DNA of 64,000 nt from an uncultured Pseudomonadales bacterium. GTDB lineage: Bacteria; Pseudomonadota; Gammaproteobacteria; Pseudomonadales; Azotimanducaceae. Numbering within the stretch: position 1 is the first letter of the stretch; every line of letters begins with the position of its first letter. The notes beneath the pieces were generated by a model. That model was not told the origin of the DNA. It saw only the letters and a list, made by a program, of their open reading frames with translations, and ran no database searches. The DNA is taken from the NCBI GenBank assembly GCA_937775265.1, contig CALKBV010000018.1, positions 1 to 64,000 of the forward strand, given 5' to 3'. A program made the position numbers and the translations under genes. Positions 34,973 to 43,575 of the stretch are shown here, one piece after another.

Positions 34973-36334
34973 TCAGGTATGGCCGAATGCCAGCATTGCG
35001 TCGGCGACCTTGATGAATCCAGCGATGTTAGCGCCCGCGAGATAGTCGACCCCATCCTTGTTTTTACCATACTCGACACAGCTGTTGTGGATTGTGAGCA
35101 TGGTATCTTTCAGTAACCTTTCGAGCTCTGCTTCGTCCCAGGAAATACGTGAACTGTTCTGACTCATTTCTAGGCCCGAAACTGCAACTCCGCCGGCGTT
35201 AGCCGCTTTGCTCGGTGCATATAACATCCCCGCATTCTGAAACGTGTGGATTCCCTCGAGGTCAGTTGGCATGTTGGCACCTTCAGACACACCTATGCAA
35301 CCGTTCTTGACAAGATTTTCGGCGTCGTCGCGATTGATTTCATTTTGGGTGGCGCAGGGCATCGCTATGTCACAAGACACGCCCCAGGGTCGCCCTTCGT
35401 GGAAGCTTGCACCTTTAAACTCATCTGCGTATTCACTAATGCGTCCGCGGCGAACATTTTTCAGGTCCATTACAAAAGCAAGTTTTTCGGCGTTTATTCC
35501 ATCTGGATCGTAAATAAACCCTGATGAGTCGGATAGGGTCACCACCTTACCTCCTAGCTGGTTCACTTTCTCTACAGCGTAGGTGGCGACATTCCCTGAC
35601 CCTGAGATACAGACAGTTTTGCCGCGGATATCATCACCCTTATATTCGAGCATGTTCTGCATGAAATAAACCGCCCCATAGCCGGTCGCTTCGGTTCTGA
35701 TTTTGCTGCCGCCAAATGCCATTCCCTTGCCGGTAAGTACACCAACAAAGCGATTTTCGATTCGTTTGTACTGCCCAAATAGGTAGCCGATTTCACGGGC
35801 GCCGACACCGATATCACCTGCTGGGATGTCGGTATTCTCACCGATATGTCGATGCAGTTCGGTCATGAAAGATTGGCAGAAACGCATAACCTCGTTGTCA
35901 CTTTTACCCTTAGGGTTAAAATCAGAGCCTCCCTTGCCACCACCCATGGGGAGTCCAGTCAGGCTGTTCTTAAAGGTCTGCTCAAAACCGAGAAACTTGA
36001 GTACGCTAAGGTTAACCGACGGATGGAAGCGAAGTCCGCCTTTATATGGGCCAATTGAATTGTTGAACTGCACCCTGTATCCGCGTTGGTTACGTATATT
36101 CCCTTCGTCGTCTGTCCAGGGGACTCGAAACATGATGACCCTGTCTGGTTCGGCCATCCTCTCCATGATTTGCATTTTGTGGTATATCTGCTTATCCGCA
36201 ATATAAGGGAATACGGTTTCCGCTACTTCGGCTACCGCCTGGTGAAATTCTTGTTCGCCAGGGTTGCGTTTCTCTACACCCGCGATGAAACGTTTAAGGT
36301 AGACATCGGTTTTGTTTACTGAAGACATTGTCAT
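34973..36334 (-). CDS. gdhA: NADP-specific glutamate dehydrogenase
   Basis: A 453-residue hexameric-type GDH that aminates 2-oxoglutarate with NADPH and ammonia. Visible are PYKGGLRFHPSVNLSVLKFL, the catalytic lysine in PMGGGKGGSDFNPKGKSD, DIPAGDIGVGAREIGYLFG, the Rossmann ISGSGNVATYAVEK with SDSSGF and the C-terminal NAGGVAVSGLEMSQNS. Length and motifs match the bacterial anabolic enzyme. AAGGGA precedes ATG by 6 bases. It provides nitrogen assimilation and appears unrelated to the catabolic genes on each side. Confidence 0.96.
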   Translation of the reverse strand: MTMSSVNKTDVYLKRFIAGVEKRNPGEQEFHQAVAEVAETVFPYIADKQIYHKMQIMERMAEPDRVIMFRVPWTDDEGNIRNQRGYRVQFNNSIGPYKGGLRFHPSVNLSVLKFLGFEQTFKNSLTGLPMGGGKGGSDFNPKGKSDNEVMRFCQSFMTELHRHIGENTDIPAGDIGVGAREIGYLFGQYKRIENRFVGVLTGKGMAFGGSKIRTEATGYGAVYFMQNMLEYKGDDIRGKTVCISGSGNVATYAVEKVNQLGGKVVTLSDSSGFIYDPDGINAEKLAFVMDLKNVRRGRISEYADEFKGASFHEGRPWGVSCDIAMPCATQNEINRDDAENLVKNGCIGVSEGANMPTDLEGIHTFQNAGMLYAPSKAANAGGVAVSGLEMSQNSSRISWDEAELERLLKDTMLTIHNSCVEYGKNKDGVDYLAGANIAGFIKVADAMLAFGHT

Positions 36335-36481
36335 TTTATTCCCTTTATTATTGTAGTAATCGATCGTGTTGATCTTTAGATCGGGGGCTATATTCGGACC
36401 AGCGATAAAGCATCGCCATGCTTAGTAATCCTACATGGCGGTTCTGATTTTGACTAGCACTGGAGCTATAGGCTGGGAGAT

Positions 36482-37504
36482 TTAGTCCCAGGGTTTAACC
36501 AGGACTTTTGCCTGGTCGTTAGGGGTCGCTAGAGATTCAAAGGTCGAAGCAACACCGTCTAAAGATGTTCGACCAGTGATCAGCGGTGCAACGTCGAATT
36601 TGCCTTCAGCGATGTAGCGAAGGCTCTGGGTAAACTCTTCCATCGACCAGCCCAGCAGGAAATGCAGGCTGAGTTCTTTATTAATAGCGATGAGTGGACG
36701 TATATAGTCCTGTTGCAGGCACACACCAACGATCATTATCTTCGCGTTCTTTGGTGCACCGAGAAAGATCTGGTCGATCATACCAGGAATGCCGACGCAC
36801 TCGAATATGACCACTCCCTCCCGTTTTCTTAAAGCCGGTTCCTGGTAAGGGTCGGTATCCGAGGGGTCGATCACGATATCCGCACCGATCGCTTCTGCCA
36901 GTTGTCTGCGTGCCGGTGAAAAGTCTGAAACAATAATCGGGCCGGTATTAATCTGTTTCAATGCCGTTATGATCGCCAGGCCAACAGGCCCTGCACCGAT
37001 AATCAGAATGGTTTCTTTTGCTGACAATCGCGCCTTGTTAACAGCATGAAGGCCAACGGCCATAGGCTCTGTCAACGCTGCAAGGTCTGCGTTACATCCG
37101 GAGGGGACAGGTAAAATCAATGATTCGGAGAGCAGCATATATTGCGCAAAGCCGCCGGGGATCTTGTCGGAGTATCCGACCGGTTCCATTGGTTTCCTTA
37201 ATAAAACAGGCGCTGCACAGACCAGTTGACCCGGCGCGACGCTGCGCTCTGTTTTGGGCCCATAGTCGACGACCTCGGCGCAGAATTCGTGACCCAATAT
37301 GACGGGGTTGAATGTCGTTAGCTTGAACGCCCCACCGGCTTCCCTGCTGGTGTTCACAAAATCTTCCGTGTGTCGTGCTGCATGTAAGTCACTGCCGCAG
37401 ATTCCACAGGAGATGGTTTTGACCAGCACTTCGCCTCGTTGGGGGACAGGGTCAGGTTGTTCTATCTTCGTCAGAACACCTCGTTCCATGGTGACCGCCT
37501 GCAT
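36482..37504 (-). CDS. Zinc-type medium-chain alcohol dehydrogenase
   Basis: A 340-residue MDR enzyme: CGICGSDLHAAR with the catalytic zinc cysteine, GHEFCAEVVDYG, ALTEPMAVGLHAV and the Rossmann IIGAGPVGLA. The four-cysteine structural-zinc lobe is missing: the segment VAPGQLVCAAPVLLRKP has one cysteine. Its ATG overlaps the CaiB stop by one base (TAATG), so it is the last gene of the crotonase-CaiB-ADH operon. It likely oxidises an alcohol intermediate of the same pathway. Confidence 0.92.
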   Translation of the reverse strand: MQAVTMERGVLTKIEQPDPVPQRGEVLVKTISCGICGSDLHAARHTEDFVNTSREAGGAFKLTTFNPVILGHEFCAEVVDYGPKTERSVAPGQLVCAAPVLLRKPMEPVGYSDKIPGGFAQYMLLSESLILPVPSGCNADLAALTEPMAVGLHAVNKARLSAKETILIIGAGPVGLAIITALKQINTGPIIVSDFSPARRQLAEAIGADIVIDPSDTDPYQEPALRKREGVVIFECVGIPGMIDQIFLGAPKNAKIMIVGVCLQQDYIRPLIAINKELSLHFLLGWSMEEFTQSLRYIAEGKFDVAPLITGRTSLDGVASTFESLATPNDQAKVLVKPWD

Positions 37505-38679
37505 TAGAGTATGACTCCGGCTGACTGAAGGGGTTTAATATCTGTCTTACTGTAGCCGAACTCCGTCAGGATAGTCTTTGCATGCTCACTGAGGCGGGGT
37601 GCGGGTGAGCGAATACCGGTATTGTGGCTCGAAAACCGCGAACTGCGGTTCACGTGTCGCATGCTTCCGGCCATCGAGTCCTCGAAGGTCTTGATGACTT
37701 GATGGGCCTGAATCTGCGGGTCCAGCAATATGTTGTCGGGGTCCAGCACGACACCAAAGGGGACATCTTCTTTGGTCAGGCGTTCCACCAGTGGCGCTGT
37801 TTCCCAGGTGCCAATCTGCGCGAGTAGTTCCTGGTAGATCTCTGAGTAATGAGCGTACATAGACATCAGCTCCTGAAATCGGGGATCTTCTGCCCATTCC
37901 GGCTTGCCAACTGCCCGCGCCAGGCCGTGAAACTCATCAAGCTGAAGTGTCATGAACGTAATATGGCCGTCCAGGGTAGGGACAGTCTGGTACAGCGCGG
38001 TCAGATCGCTACCTTCTGAGTCTGGTTTGTCTACAAACGATTGATCGAGCATACGATCCGGCCAAATAAAGTAGAGGCTGGCTTCCAGCATGGACACTTC
38101 AACGTGTTGACCCTTACCAGTGTTTTTTCGATCGTACAGTGCTGCGGTGATGGCCTGAGCCATGGTCAATGAAGTGACCTTGTCGCAGATCATCATTTTG
38201 ATTAGACCGGGTTCACCATTTGTTGTCTGGGCCGATGCGAATCCAGCATAAGCTTGGATAACAGGGTCATAGACGCGCCTTCGAGAGTAGGGTCCTTCGG
38301 CGCCAACACCGCTGATGGAGGCATAGATTAGTTCTGGGTTTATCCTTTTCAGATGCTCATAACCAATGCCGAGTTTCTCAACGACGCCAGGTCGGTAGTT
38401 TTGTATGCAGATATCAGCCCGTGCCGCAATTTTGTTGATGATCTCTATTGCTTCGGGCTTACGTAGATCCAGTGCAATAGATTCCTTGTTTCGATTGATA
38501 GATGAAAACAGGCTCGATACTCCGCCGTTGATGGCTCCTGCCATGCGCATGGAATCTCCATTGGGTGATTCCACCTTGATGACACGTGCACCCTGATCTC
38601 CCAGAATACTGGTGGCGAGGGGGCCGGAAATAACACTGGTCAGATCAAGAATGGTGACGTCTGAGAGAGGACCAGTCAC
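37504..38679 (-). CDS. CaiB/BaiF-type (family III) CoA transferase
   Basis: A 391-residue CoA transferase. It starts ILDLTSVISGPLATSILGDQGARVIKVE and has NRNKESIALDLRKPEA, FASAQTTNGEPGLI and ICDKVTSLTMAQAITAALY, where Asp is at the position of the catalytic aspartate of formyl-CoA transferase, followed by GKGQHVEVSMLEA. It moves CoA between a donor thioester and an acid, often a carnitine, bile-acid or aromatic acid type. GTG at 38679 adjoins the crotonase stop, with AAGGA inside the upstream gene. Confidence 0.93.
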   Translation of the reverse strand: MTGPLSDVTILDLTSVISGPLATSILGDQGARVIKVESPNGDSMRMAGAINGGVSSLFSSINRNKESIALDLRKPEAIEIINKIAARADICIQNYRPGVVEKLGIGYEHLKRINPELIYASISGVGAEGPYSRRRVYDPVIQAYAGFASAQTTNGEPGLIKMMICDKVTSLTMAQAITAALYDRKNTGKGQHVEVSMLEASLYFIWPDRMLDQSFVDKPDSEGSDLTALYQTVPTLDGHITFMTLQLDEFHGLARAVGKPEWAEDPRFQELMSMYAHYSEIYQELLAQIGTWETAPLVERLTKEDVPFGVVLDPDNILLDPQIQAHQVIKTFEDSMAGSMRHVNRSSRFSSHNTGIRSPAPRLSEHAKTILTEFGYSKTDIKPLQSAGVIL

Positions 38680-39516
38680 CTAATCTTCCTTGCCGGACGT
38701 TCTGTAGTCTCCAAACTTGCCATCCCTTTTTGACAGCGCGTCCGTCAACCCGCCGGCGAGTTCTTTGAAGTGAGCTCTTGTCGACGTTGTGTGGAAAGCA
38801 AGGGCTTGTATCTCGGTTCCTTGCCTGATCGCGGCTCTCATGCCCATCAAGTCCATCTGCCGATGAACGGCACGCTTGTTCATTTGCTCGATATCAGGTG
38901 GGATCTTTGCGATCTTTGCGGCAACTTTCATGACCTCGGCTTCAAGCTCGTCGACCGGAAATGCCCGATTGGCAAAACCGTAGTTCGCGGCATCTGTGCC
39001 ACTGATTGCGTCACCGGTAAGCATCATCTCCATAGCGTTCCTCATGCCTACCACCCAGGGGAAAAACTGGTTGTCCGGTGGGCTCATGCTTCTAACTACG
39101 GGGTAACCAATCTTTGCATCTTCGGCGACGTAAACCAGATCACAGGAAGTGGCGAGTTCAGTGCCTCCGGCTAGGCAGTATCCATGTACCTGTGCGATGA
39201 CCGGTTTTGCAAGATCCCAAACCCTGAAGGCACCTTCTACGACGTGCCGGGCCCAGCTGCCGTCTCCGCCAGCTGTATGGAACGGTCGATCTTCGTCGCT
39301 GTTTCCCTTTAGGTCATATCCTGCGCAAAACGCCTGGCCTGCACCACGAATGATAGTCACACGAATGGCATCATTATTGTCGTTGGCCTCAAGGGTGCTA
39401 TAGATTTCGCCACGTAATACGTTATTAAGTGCGTTACGGGAGTCAGGACGGTTCAGGGTGATGCGGGAAACACTTTCAAGGGGTGTATCCACAATAATAT
39501 GTTGGTATTCAGTCAT
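38680..39516 (-). CDS. Enoyl-CoA hydratase/isomerase (crotonase) family
   Basis: A 278-residue crotonase: RITLNRPDSRNALN, the oxyanion loop GAGQAFCAGYDLKGN, VHGYCLAGGTELATSCDLVYV with the glutamate position of hydratases, and FANRAFPVDELEAEV. The C-terminus is about 20 residues longer than that of classical hydratases. It is the first gene of a three-gene minus-strand operon with CaiB and ADH. The reaction is hydration, isomerisation or retro-aldol on an acyl-CoA. Confidence 0.92.
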   Translation of the reverse strand: MTEYQHIIVDTPLESVSRITLNRPDSRNALNNVLRGEIYSTLEANDNNDAIRVTIIRGAGQAFCAGYDLKGNSDEDRPFHTAGGDGSWARHVVEGAFRVWDLAKPVIAQVHGYCLAGGTELATSCDLVYVAEDAKIGYPVVRSMSPPDNQFFPWVVGMRNAMEMMLTGDAISGTDAANYGFANRAFPVDELEAEVMKVAAKIAKIPPDIEQMNKRAVHRQMDLMGMRAAIRQGTEIQALAFHTTSTRAHFKELAGGLTDALSKRDGKFGDYRTSGKED

Positions 39517-39577
39517 CGTCTTTGCTTACCTAGTTGATTATCGAACGAGTTTGAAGCAGCCACCCACAATTTGCAAA

Positions 39578-39754
39578 GAGCCCTCAGCGAGGCGGGAAAA
39601 GAGCCTTCAGCGAGGCGGGAAAAGAGCCCTCAGCGAGGCGGGAAAAGAGCCCTCAGCGGGGCGGGGTAGAGAGCCCTCAGCGAGGCGGGGTAGAGAGCCC
39701 TCAGCGGGGCGGGGTAGAGAGCCCTCAGCGGGGCGGGGTAGAGAGCCCTCAGCC
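39578..39754 (+). repeat. Minisatellite, seven 23-24 bp units plus a partial
   Basis: Units start GAGCCCTCAGCG at 39578, 39601, 39624, 39647, 39671, 39695, 39719 and 39743 (partial). The first three are 23 bp and end GAAAA, and the next four are 24 bp and end GGGTAGA, so the array expanded from two variants. Each unit can form a small GCCC/GGGC hairpin. It fills the gap between the Rieske stop (39759) and the crotonase start (39516), transcribed right to left. Confidence 0.95.
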
Positions 39755-39758
39755 AAAA

Positions 39759-40940
39759 CTATCCTGTCTGGAAAAGCTTCGGTAGATCTTCATCTGAAGT
39801 CTCAAGGATTGTATCTACCCAGCTGTGAAAGTTATGACCGCCAGCTTCATTACGCCCGAACAATACGTGCTCTTTCGCGCCTGTTTCCATGGCCTTCTGT
39901 TGCTTCAGGCCCGTGGCGTAGTCCTCTTCTGCTACGACATAACGTAAGAAATCCAGCTGATCGCGAGCAGCCTTTACCGTCGCTTCGTCTTTGGGCTCCT
40001 CTGCCATCAGATAGTGCTGAACGGTGTAGGAGGTTCCCGGTGTTTCTCCTGGGAAAAGTTGGGATAACATTACGGCGCGGCCACCACCGTCGAAACCGGC
40101 AATGGAGATGTGCGGGAATATCGTCCATACACCTGCCGTCAGGTATTCCGTTGGCCAATCCTCTTCCGAGTCACCCAGCATTTTCGCCATCCCTTTCATA
40201 GGACCCGCTACGCGCTGATGTGGGCCCCAGCTGTAGTAGATTGCCTGGTTCGGAAAGTCAGACCCAAAAGTGTCCTTGTGAAGTATCGGTAAGTGGTAGA
40301 GGTCCAGGTATCCATCATAGGCGATCTTCCAGTTGGGGCCCTCAACGACTTGACTGGCGAAGTGGTGCCATTTCTCAAAACCAAAGTGCGCCAGCAGGTC
40401 ATCATAACCAGACAGGAACAGTGCAATATCCAGTGTTGATTTTGGATCGATTGTTACCCAGATAAGACCTGCCTTTTCAAGGCAGGGGAGTTCAGTCAAT
40501 CCGTACTGACTTTTGTCAATTTCCCCGAAGTCTTTTGGCGCGTAGATGCCAATCAGGGCTCCATCGCCGCTATACGACCACGCATGATAAGGACAGGTGA
40601 ATCGATTGGCGTTGCCACAGCCTTCATCCATGACCTGCGCACCGCGGTGGGCACACATATTGACGAAAGCTTTTACCTCTCCATTTTCGGTTCTCGAAAT
40701 CAGTACGGGAACGCCGCCTGCATTCATTGCCTTGTAATCACCAGGTTCTTTCAATTCTGCGGTCATTGCTAGCATGAGGGGAACGCGTTTGAAGATCTTG
40801 TTTATCTCTTGCTGCCATCGCGCAGTTTCGAAATAGTTCCCCACGGGAACCTTAAGCACATCGTCAGTCTGGGGTATAGTGCCAGCATCTCCATGAGCCA
40901 TGTTGATTTTGGCCATCTCGATTAATTGTTCCCGTGACAT
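39759..40940 (-). CDS. Rieske non-heme iron oxygenase, large (alpha) subunit
   Basis: A 393-residue ring-hydroxylating-type oxygenase. The Rieske ligands are CAHRG and CPYHAWSY in the N-terminal third. The mononuclear iron site is in AYDGYLDLYHLPILHKDTFG, with two histidines and a likely upstream aspartate. It needs an electron-transfer partner, but no ferredoxin or reductase is adjacent, so it may be a stand-alone oxygenase or demethylase. AGGAG precedes ATG by 7 bases. It shares direction with the crotonase operon, separated by the minisatellite, and is divergent from the SDR at 41037. Confidence 0.93.
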   Translation of the reverse strand: MSREQLIEMAKINMAHGDAGTIPQTDDVLKVPVGNYFETARWQQEINKIFKRVPLMLAMTAELKEPGDYKAMNAGGVPVLISRTENGEVKAFVNMCAHRGAQVMDEGCGNANRFTCPYHAWSYSGDGALIGIYAPKDFGEIDKSQYGLTELPCLEKAGLIWVTIDPKSTLDIALFLSGYDDLLAHFGFEKWHHFASQVVEGPNWKIAYDGYLDLYHLPILHKDTFGSDFPNQAIYYSWGPHQRVAGPMKGMAKMLGDSEEDWPTEYLTAGVWTIFPHISIAGFDGGGRAVMLSQLFPGETPGTSYTVQHYLMAEEPKDEATVKAARDQLDFLRYVVAEEDYATGLKQQKAMETGAKEHVLFGRNEAGGHNFHSWVDTILETSDEDLPKLFQTG

Positions 40941-41036
40941 TCGTGTCTCCTATTGCGGTTGATTTGTCATACATCAGGCCGTTTAATAACCGACAAAGCT
41001 GACTGTTTTTTAAAGATTACACCATAGGAGAATAGT

Positions 41037-41795
41037 ATGTCATCAGGTCTGTTTGATCTCACTGGGGAAGTGGCGATTGTCACCGGCGCGGGTCGAGGTA
41101 TTGGTGAGGGTGTCGCCAAGGTTCTCGCGGATTACGGCGCTTCCGTCGTTTGTGCAGCTAGAAGAACTGAGGAAATCGAGCGTGTGGCGTCTGAAATTGT
41201 CGCTGCAAATGGCAGGGCGATAGCCTGCACAGCGGATGTCACCAACGCTGCAGACCTTAATAAACTGGCACAGAGTGCCATAGATGAATTTGGACAACTG
41301 GACATGTGGGTTAATAACGCAGGAGGCTCAGCGGTTCAGGCGCCATTATTGGAGCTGGATCGCGACGAGTGGGATAACACGCTATCACTTAACCTGACGG
41401 CGGTCTGGGAAGCGACGCGAGTCGCAGCGAAACACATGGATGGCAAGGGTCGTATCCTGAATATTTCTTCCATCGCAGCTGAAGATGTGATTGAAGGCAG
41501 CGGCCACTACGCGGCGGCCAAAGCTGGCGTTAACATGATTACCCGGACTTTTTCAAAAGAATTGGGTCCGGGCATCAGGGTAAACGCCATTATGCCTGGC
41601 TTTGTGCCTACAGAGATCATGATGACCGCACTCAACATCACAGATGAACAGTTACCGATGATTGAGAAATCACTCAAGCTTCCTTCCGGGCGTTTGGGTA
41701 CACCTGAGGATCTTGGCGCAGCAGCGCTATATTTACTGGCACCGGCATCCGAATGGGTAACGGGTCAAGTCATTCGAATATCAGGAGGTATGTAA
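41037..41795 (+). CDS. Short-chain dehydrogenase/reductase
   Basis: A 252-residue classical SDR: TGAGRGIGEG, NNAGGS, NISSIAAEDV, HYAAAKAG (Tyr and Lys of the catalytic tetrad), and the C-terminal ASEWVTGQVIRISGGM. An arginine-rich start of the second strand (AARRTEE) favours NADP. GGAGAA precedes ATG. It overlaps the next gene by one base (TAATG) and diverges from the Rieske oxygenase by 96 bases, so the two transcripts may share regulation. Confidence 0.93.
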   Translation: MSSGLFDLTGEVAIVTGAGRGIGEGVAKVLADYGASVVCAARRTEEIERVASEIVAANGRAIACTADVTNAADLNKLAQSAIDEFGQLDMWVNNAGGSAVQAPLLELDRDEWDNTLSLNLTAVWEATRVAAKHMDGKGRILNISSIAAEDVIEGSGHYAAAKAGVNMITRTFSKELGPGIRVNAIMPGFVPTEIMMTALNITDEQLPMIEKSLKLPSGRLGTPEDLGAAALYLLAPASEWVTGQVIRISGGM

Positions 41796-42796
41796 TGACA
41801 ACGACACGAAAGGCAGTACTAACGAAGAGACCCGATGGCGAGCCTGTTGAGGCGGATTTTTCGATTGAAGAAGCTGAGTTGCCAGAGCTTCAGGAAGGAG
41901 AGGTGCTGTTAAAAGTAGAGCATCTGTCGATTGATGCGTTTATCCGAACCACGCTGGATGGACCGCAGGGGTTGCATGGAACAATGGATGTGGGTACACC
42001 GGTTATGGCATTGGGTATTGGCCGGGTGGTAGACAGCCGCAGCGATGAACTGAACCAAGGTGATGCTGTGTTTGGTCCAATGGGTGCACAGACTAATGTC
42101 ATCTGGAACGCGTCGATGCTGCGCAAGGTAGAAGAGACAGATGTTCCCGCAAGAACTTACCTGGGTGCCCTGGGTATGACGACCGGGCTAACGGCTTATG
42201 CGGGTATGCTGGTCTGCGGCAAGATAGAAGAAGGTGATACGGTAGTGGTTTCAGCTGCCGCAGGTGCTGTTGGGTCGATTGCCTGTCAACTTGCGAAAAT
42301 CGCCGGGGCAAGAGTCATCGGTATTGCGGGAGGTCCAGATAAGTGTAAGTTCCTGACGGATGTCATCGGGTGTGATGATGCCGCAGATTACAAGGCTGGT
42401 GACCTTAATGAGAGGTTAAAGGCGCTGGCCCCGGACGGTATTAATGTGTTTTTCGATAATGTCGGTGGAGATGTACTGGACGCTGCGCTGGACAATATCG
42501 CCAAGGGTGCAAGGGTTGTTATATGCGGCGCGATTTCTCAGTATAACGACATGGAGCACGTCACCGGCCCAAGACTCTACCTGCGGATTCCGGAGCGTAA
42601 TGCCTCAATGATTGGTTTCACGGTTGACCAATACGCAGCGCTGTTCCCTAAAATGGAAGAAGACATTTCAGGTTGGATCAAAGAAGGCAAGATCAACCTG
42701 CCGGAGCATGTGATTGAAGGCGTGGATAACTTTCCCAGTGCTATCGTGATCCTAATGAGCGGTGGTCACATGGGCAAACTGCTGGTTGCACCTTAA
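41795..42796 (+). CDS. NADP-dependent MDR oxidoreductase (zinc-free, CurA/prostaglandin-reductase-like)
   Basis: A 333-residue zinc-independent medium-chain reductase: RKAVLTKRPDGEP at the start, DGPQGLHGTMDVGTPVMALG, LGALGMTTGLTAYAGM, VVSAAAGAVGSIACQLAKI as the nucleotide-binding turn, FFDNVGGDVLDAALDNI and GAISQYND. Family members reduce activated C=C bonds of enones. AGGAGG lies 6 bases before ATG 41795, which decides the start. It is co-translated with the SDR (TAATG). A strong terminator follows at 42896. Confidence 0.93.
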   Translation: MTTTRKAVLTKRPDGEPVEADFSIEEAELPELQEGEVLLKVEHLSIDAFIRTTLDGPQGLHGTMDVGTPVMALGIGRVVDSRSDELNQGDAVFGPMGAQTNVIWNASMLRKVEETDVPARTYLGALGMTTGLTAYAGMLVCGKIEEGDTVVVSAAAGAVGSIACQLAKIAGARVIGIAGGPDKCKFLTDVIGCDDAADYKAGDLNERLKALAPDGINVFFDNVGGDVLDAALDNIAKGARVVICGAISQYNDMEHVTGPRLYLRIPERNASMIGFTVDQYAALFPKMEEDISGWIKEGKINLPEHVIEGVDNFPSAIVILMSGGHMGKLLVAP

Positions 42797-42895
42797 GTCG
42801 TTCAAGCCAAAGTGCTGTACCCTGGATGACTTTACCCAAGGGGGCCGGCGTAAAAGGGCTCTTCGTTAGAGCACTTCAAATTAACGTGATTCAAA

Positions 42896-42937
42896 CAGAA
42901 TAAAACAATCCAGCTTGGGCTGGATTGTTTTATTCTG
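42896..42937. terminator. Strong bidirectional intrinsic terminator
   Basis: A perfect 19-bp stem (arms 42896-42914 and 42919-42937) with loop TTGG, flanked by AA-rich sequence on the left and TAATTTTTTT on the right. It serves the MDR gene on the plus strand, and its right arm contains the stop codon of the DUF1080 gene on the minus strand. Confidence 0.93.
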
Positions 42938-43478
42938 TAATTTTTTTAATCGAAAGGTCTCGGAACTGAACCTTACCGCCAGCGCTTTGTAATGCGATAT
43001 GCCCTCTGCTGAATTCCGCAGTCGTCATCCCCGCGGTCAATTCTTCGTTCAGCCAGACGCTGAGCTTATCTCCGCTCGCGATAATCCTATATTGATTCCA
43101 TTTCCCCACAGAGTTCAGGTGGACGAAGGGAGGGATGCTGTGGATGACAATCGCACCGGTCCGGTAATCCTGGTTGGGGTGCAGGTCCCAGATATTGATC
43201 TCGTAGCAGTTACTCAAGGCGATATCTTCAGGGTCCTGGCATCTAACGAGTACGCCTGAATTGACCGTTGCATCGGGTTTGAATTCGACTGTCAGTTCGA
43301 AATCATCATACTGCTCGATTGATACGAGGAAGCCGGTGCCGGATTGATTGGTGCTTTTGGTAATGCCGGCAGTTGAAATCCAGTTTGCATCGCCAGTCTG
43401 CGACCAACTATCAAGATTAGGGGCGCTAGCGACGCACCCCGCTAGTACCAGTATTGATATGAGTGGTAAAAGCCCCAT
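42930..43478 (-). CDS. DUF1080 (3-keto-disaccharide hydrolase-type) lipoprotein
   Basis: A 182-residue lipoprotein with signal MGLLPLISILVLAGC (lipobox LAGC) and the DUF1080 concanavalin-like fold: QYDDFELTVEFKPDATVNSGVLVRC, CYEINIWD, GAIVIHSIPP, GKWNQYRIIASGDKLSVWLN and GHIALQSAGGKVQFRDLSIK. The family includes 3-keto-glycoside hydrolases and glycan-binding proteins. The stop codon lies inside the terminator hairpin. Two ThuA proteins, often neighbours of DUF1080 in sugar clusters, occur at 47 and 50 kb. Confidence 0.9.
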   Translation of the reverse strand: MGLLPLISILVLAGCVASAPNLDSWSQTGDANWISTAGITKSTNQSGTGFLVSIEQYDDFELTVEFKPDATVNSGVLVRCQDPEDIALSNCYEINIWDLHPNQDYRTGAIVIHSIPPFVHLNSVGKWNQYRIIASGDKLSVWLNEELTAGMTTAEFSRGHIALQSAGGKVQFRDLSIKKITE

Positions 43479-43575
43479 CGAATCAGTCGTTATGTTCCAG
43501 ATATATTTTTCGCACAGCCTCGGGTCTCTAGCCTATTGTTAGACCAAAATATCGCTTACCCAAACACGACAGCAA

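Noticed and set aside
39458..40201. Plus-strand 247-codon frame through the minisatellite
   Set aside because: It reads the repeat as a low-complexity REPSAGRG series, has no domain, and is antisense to the Rieske oxygenase and crotonase genes.
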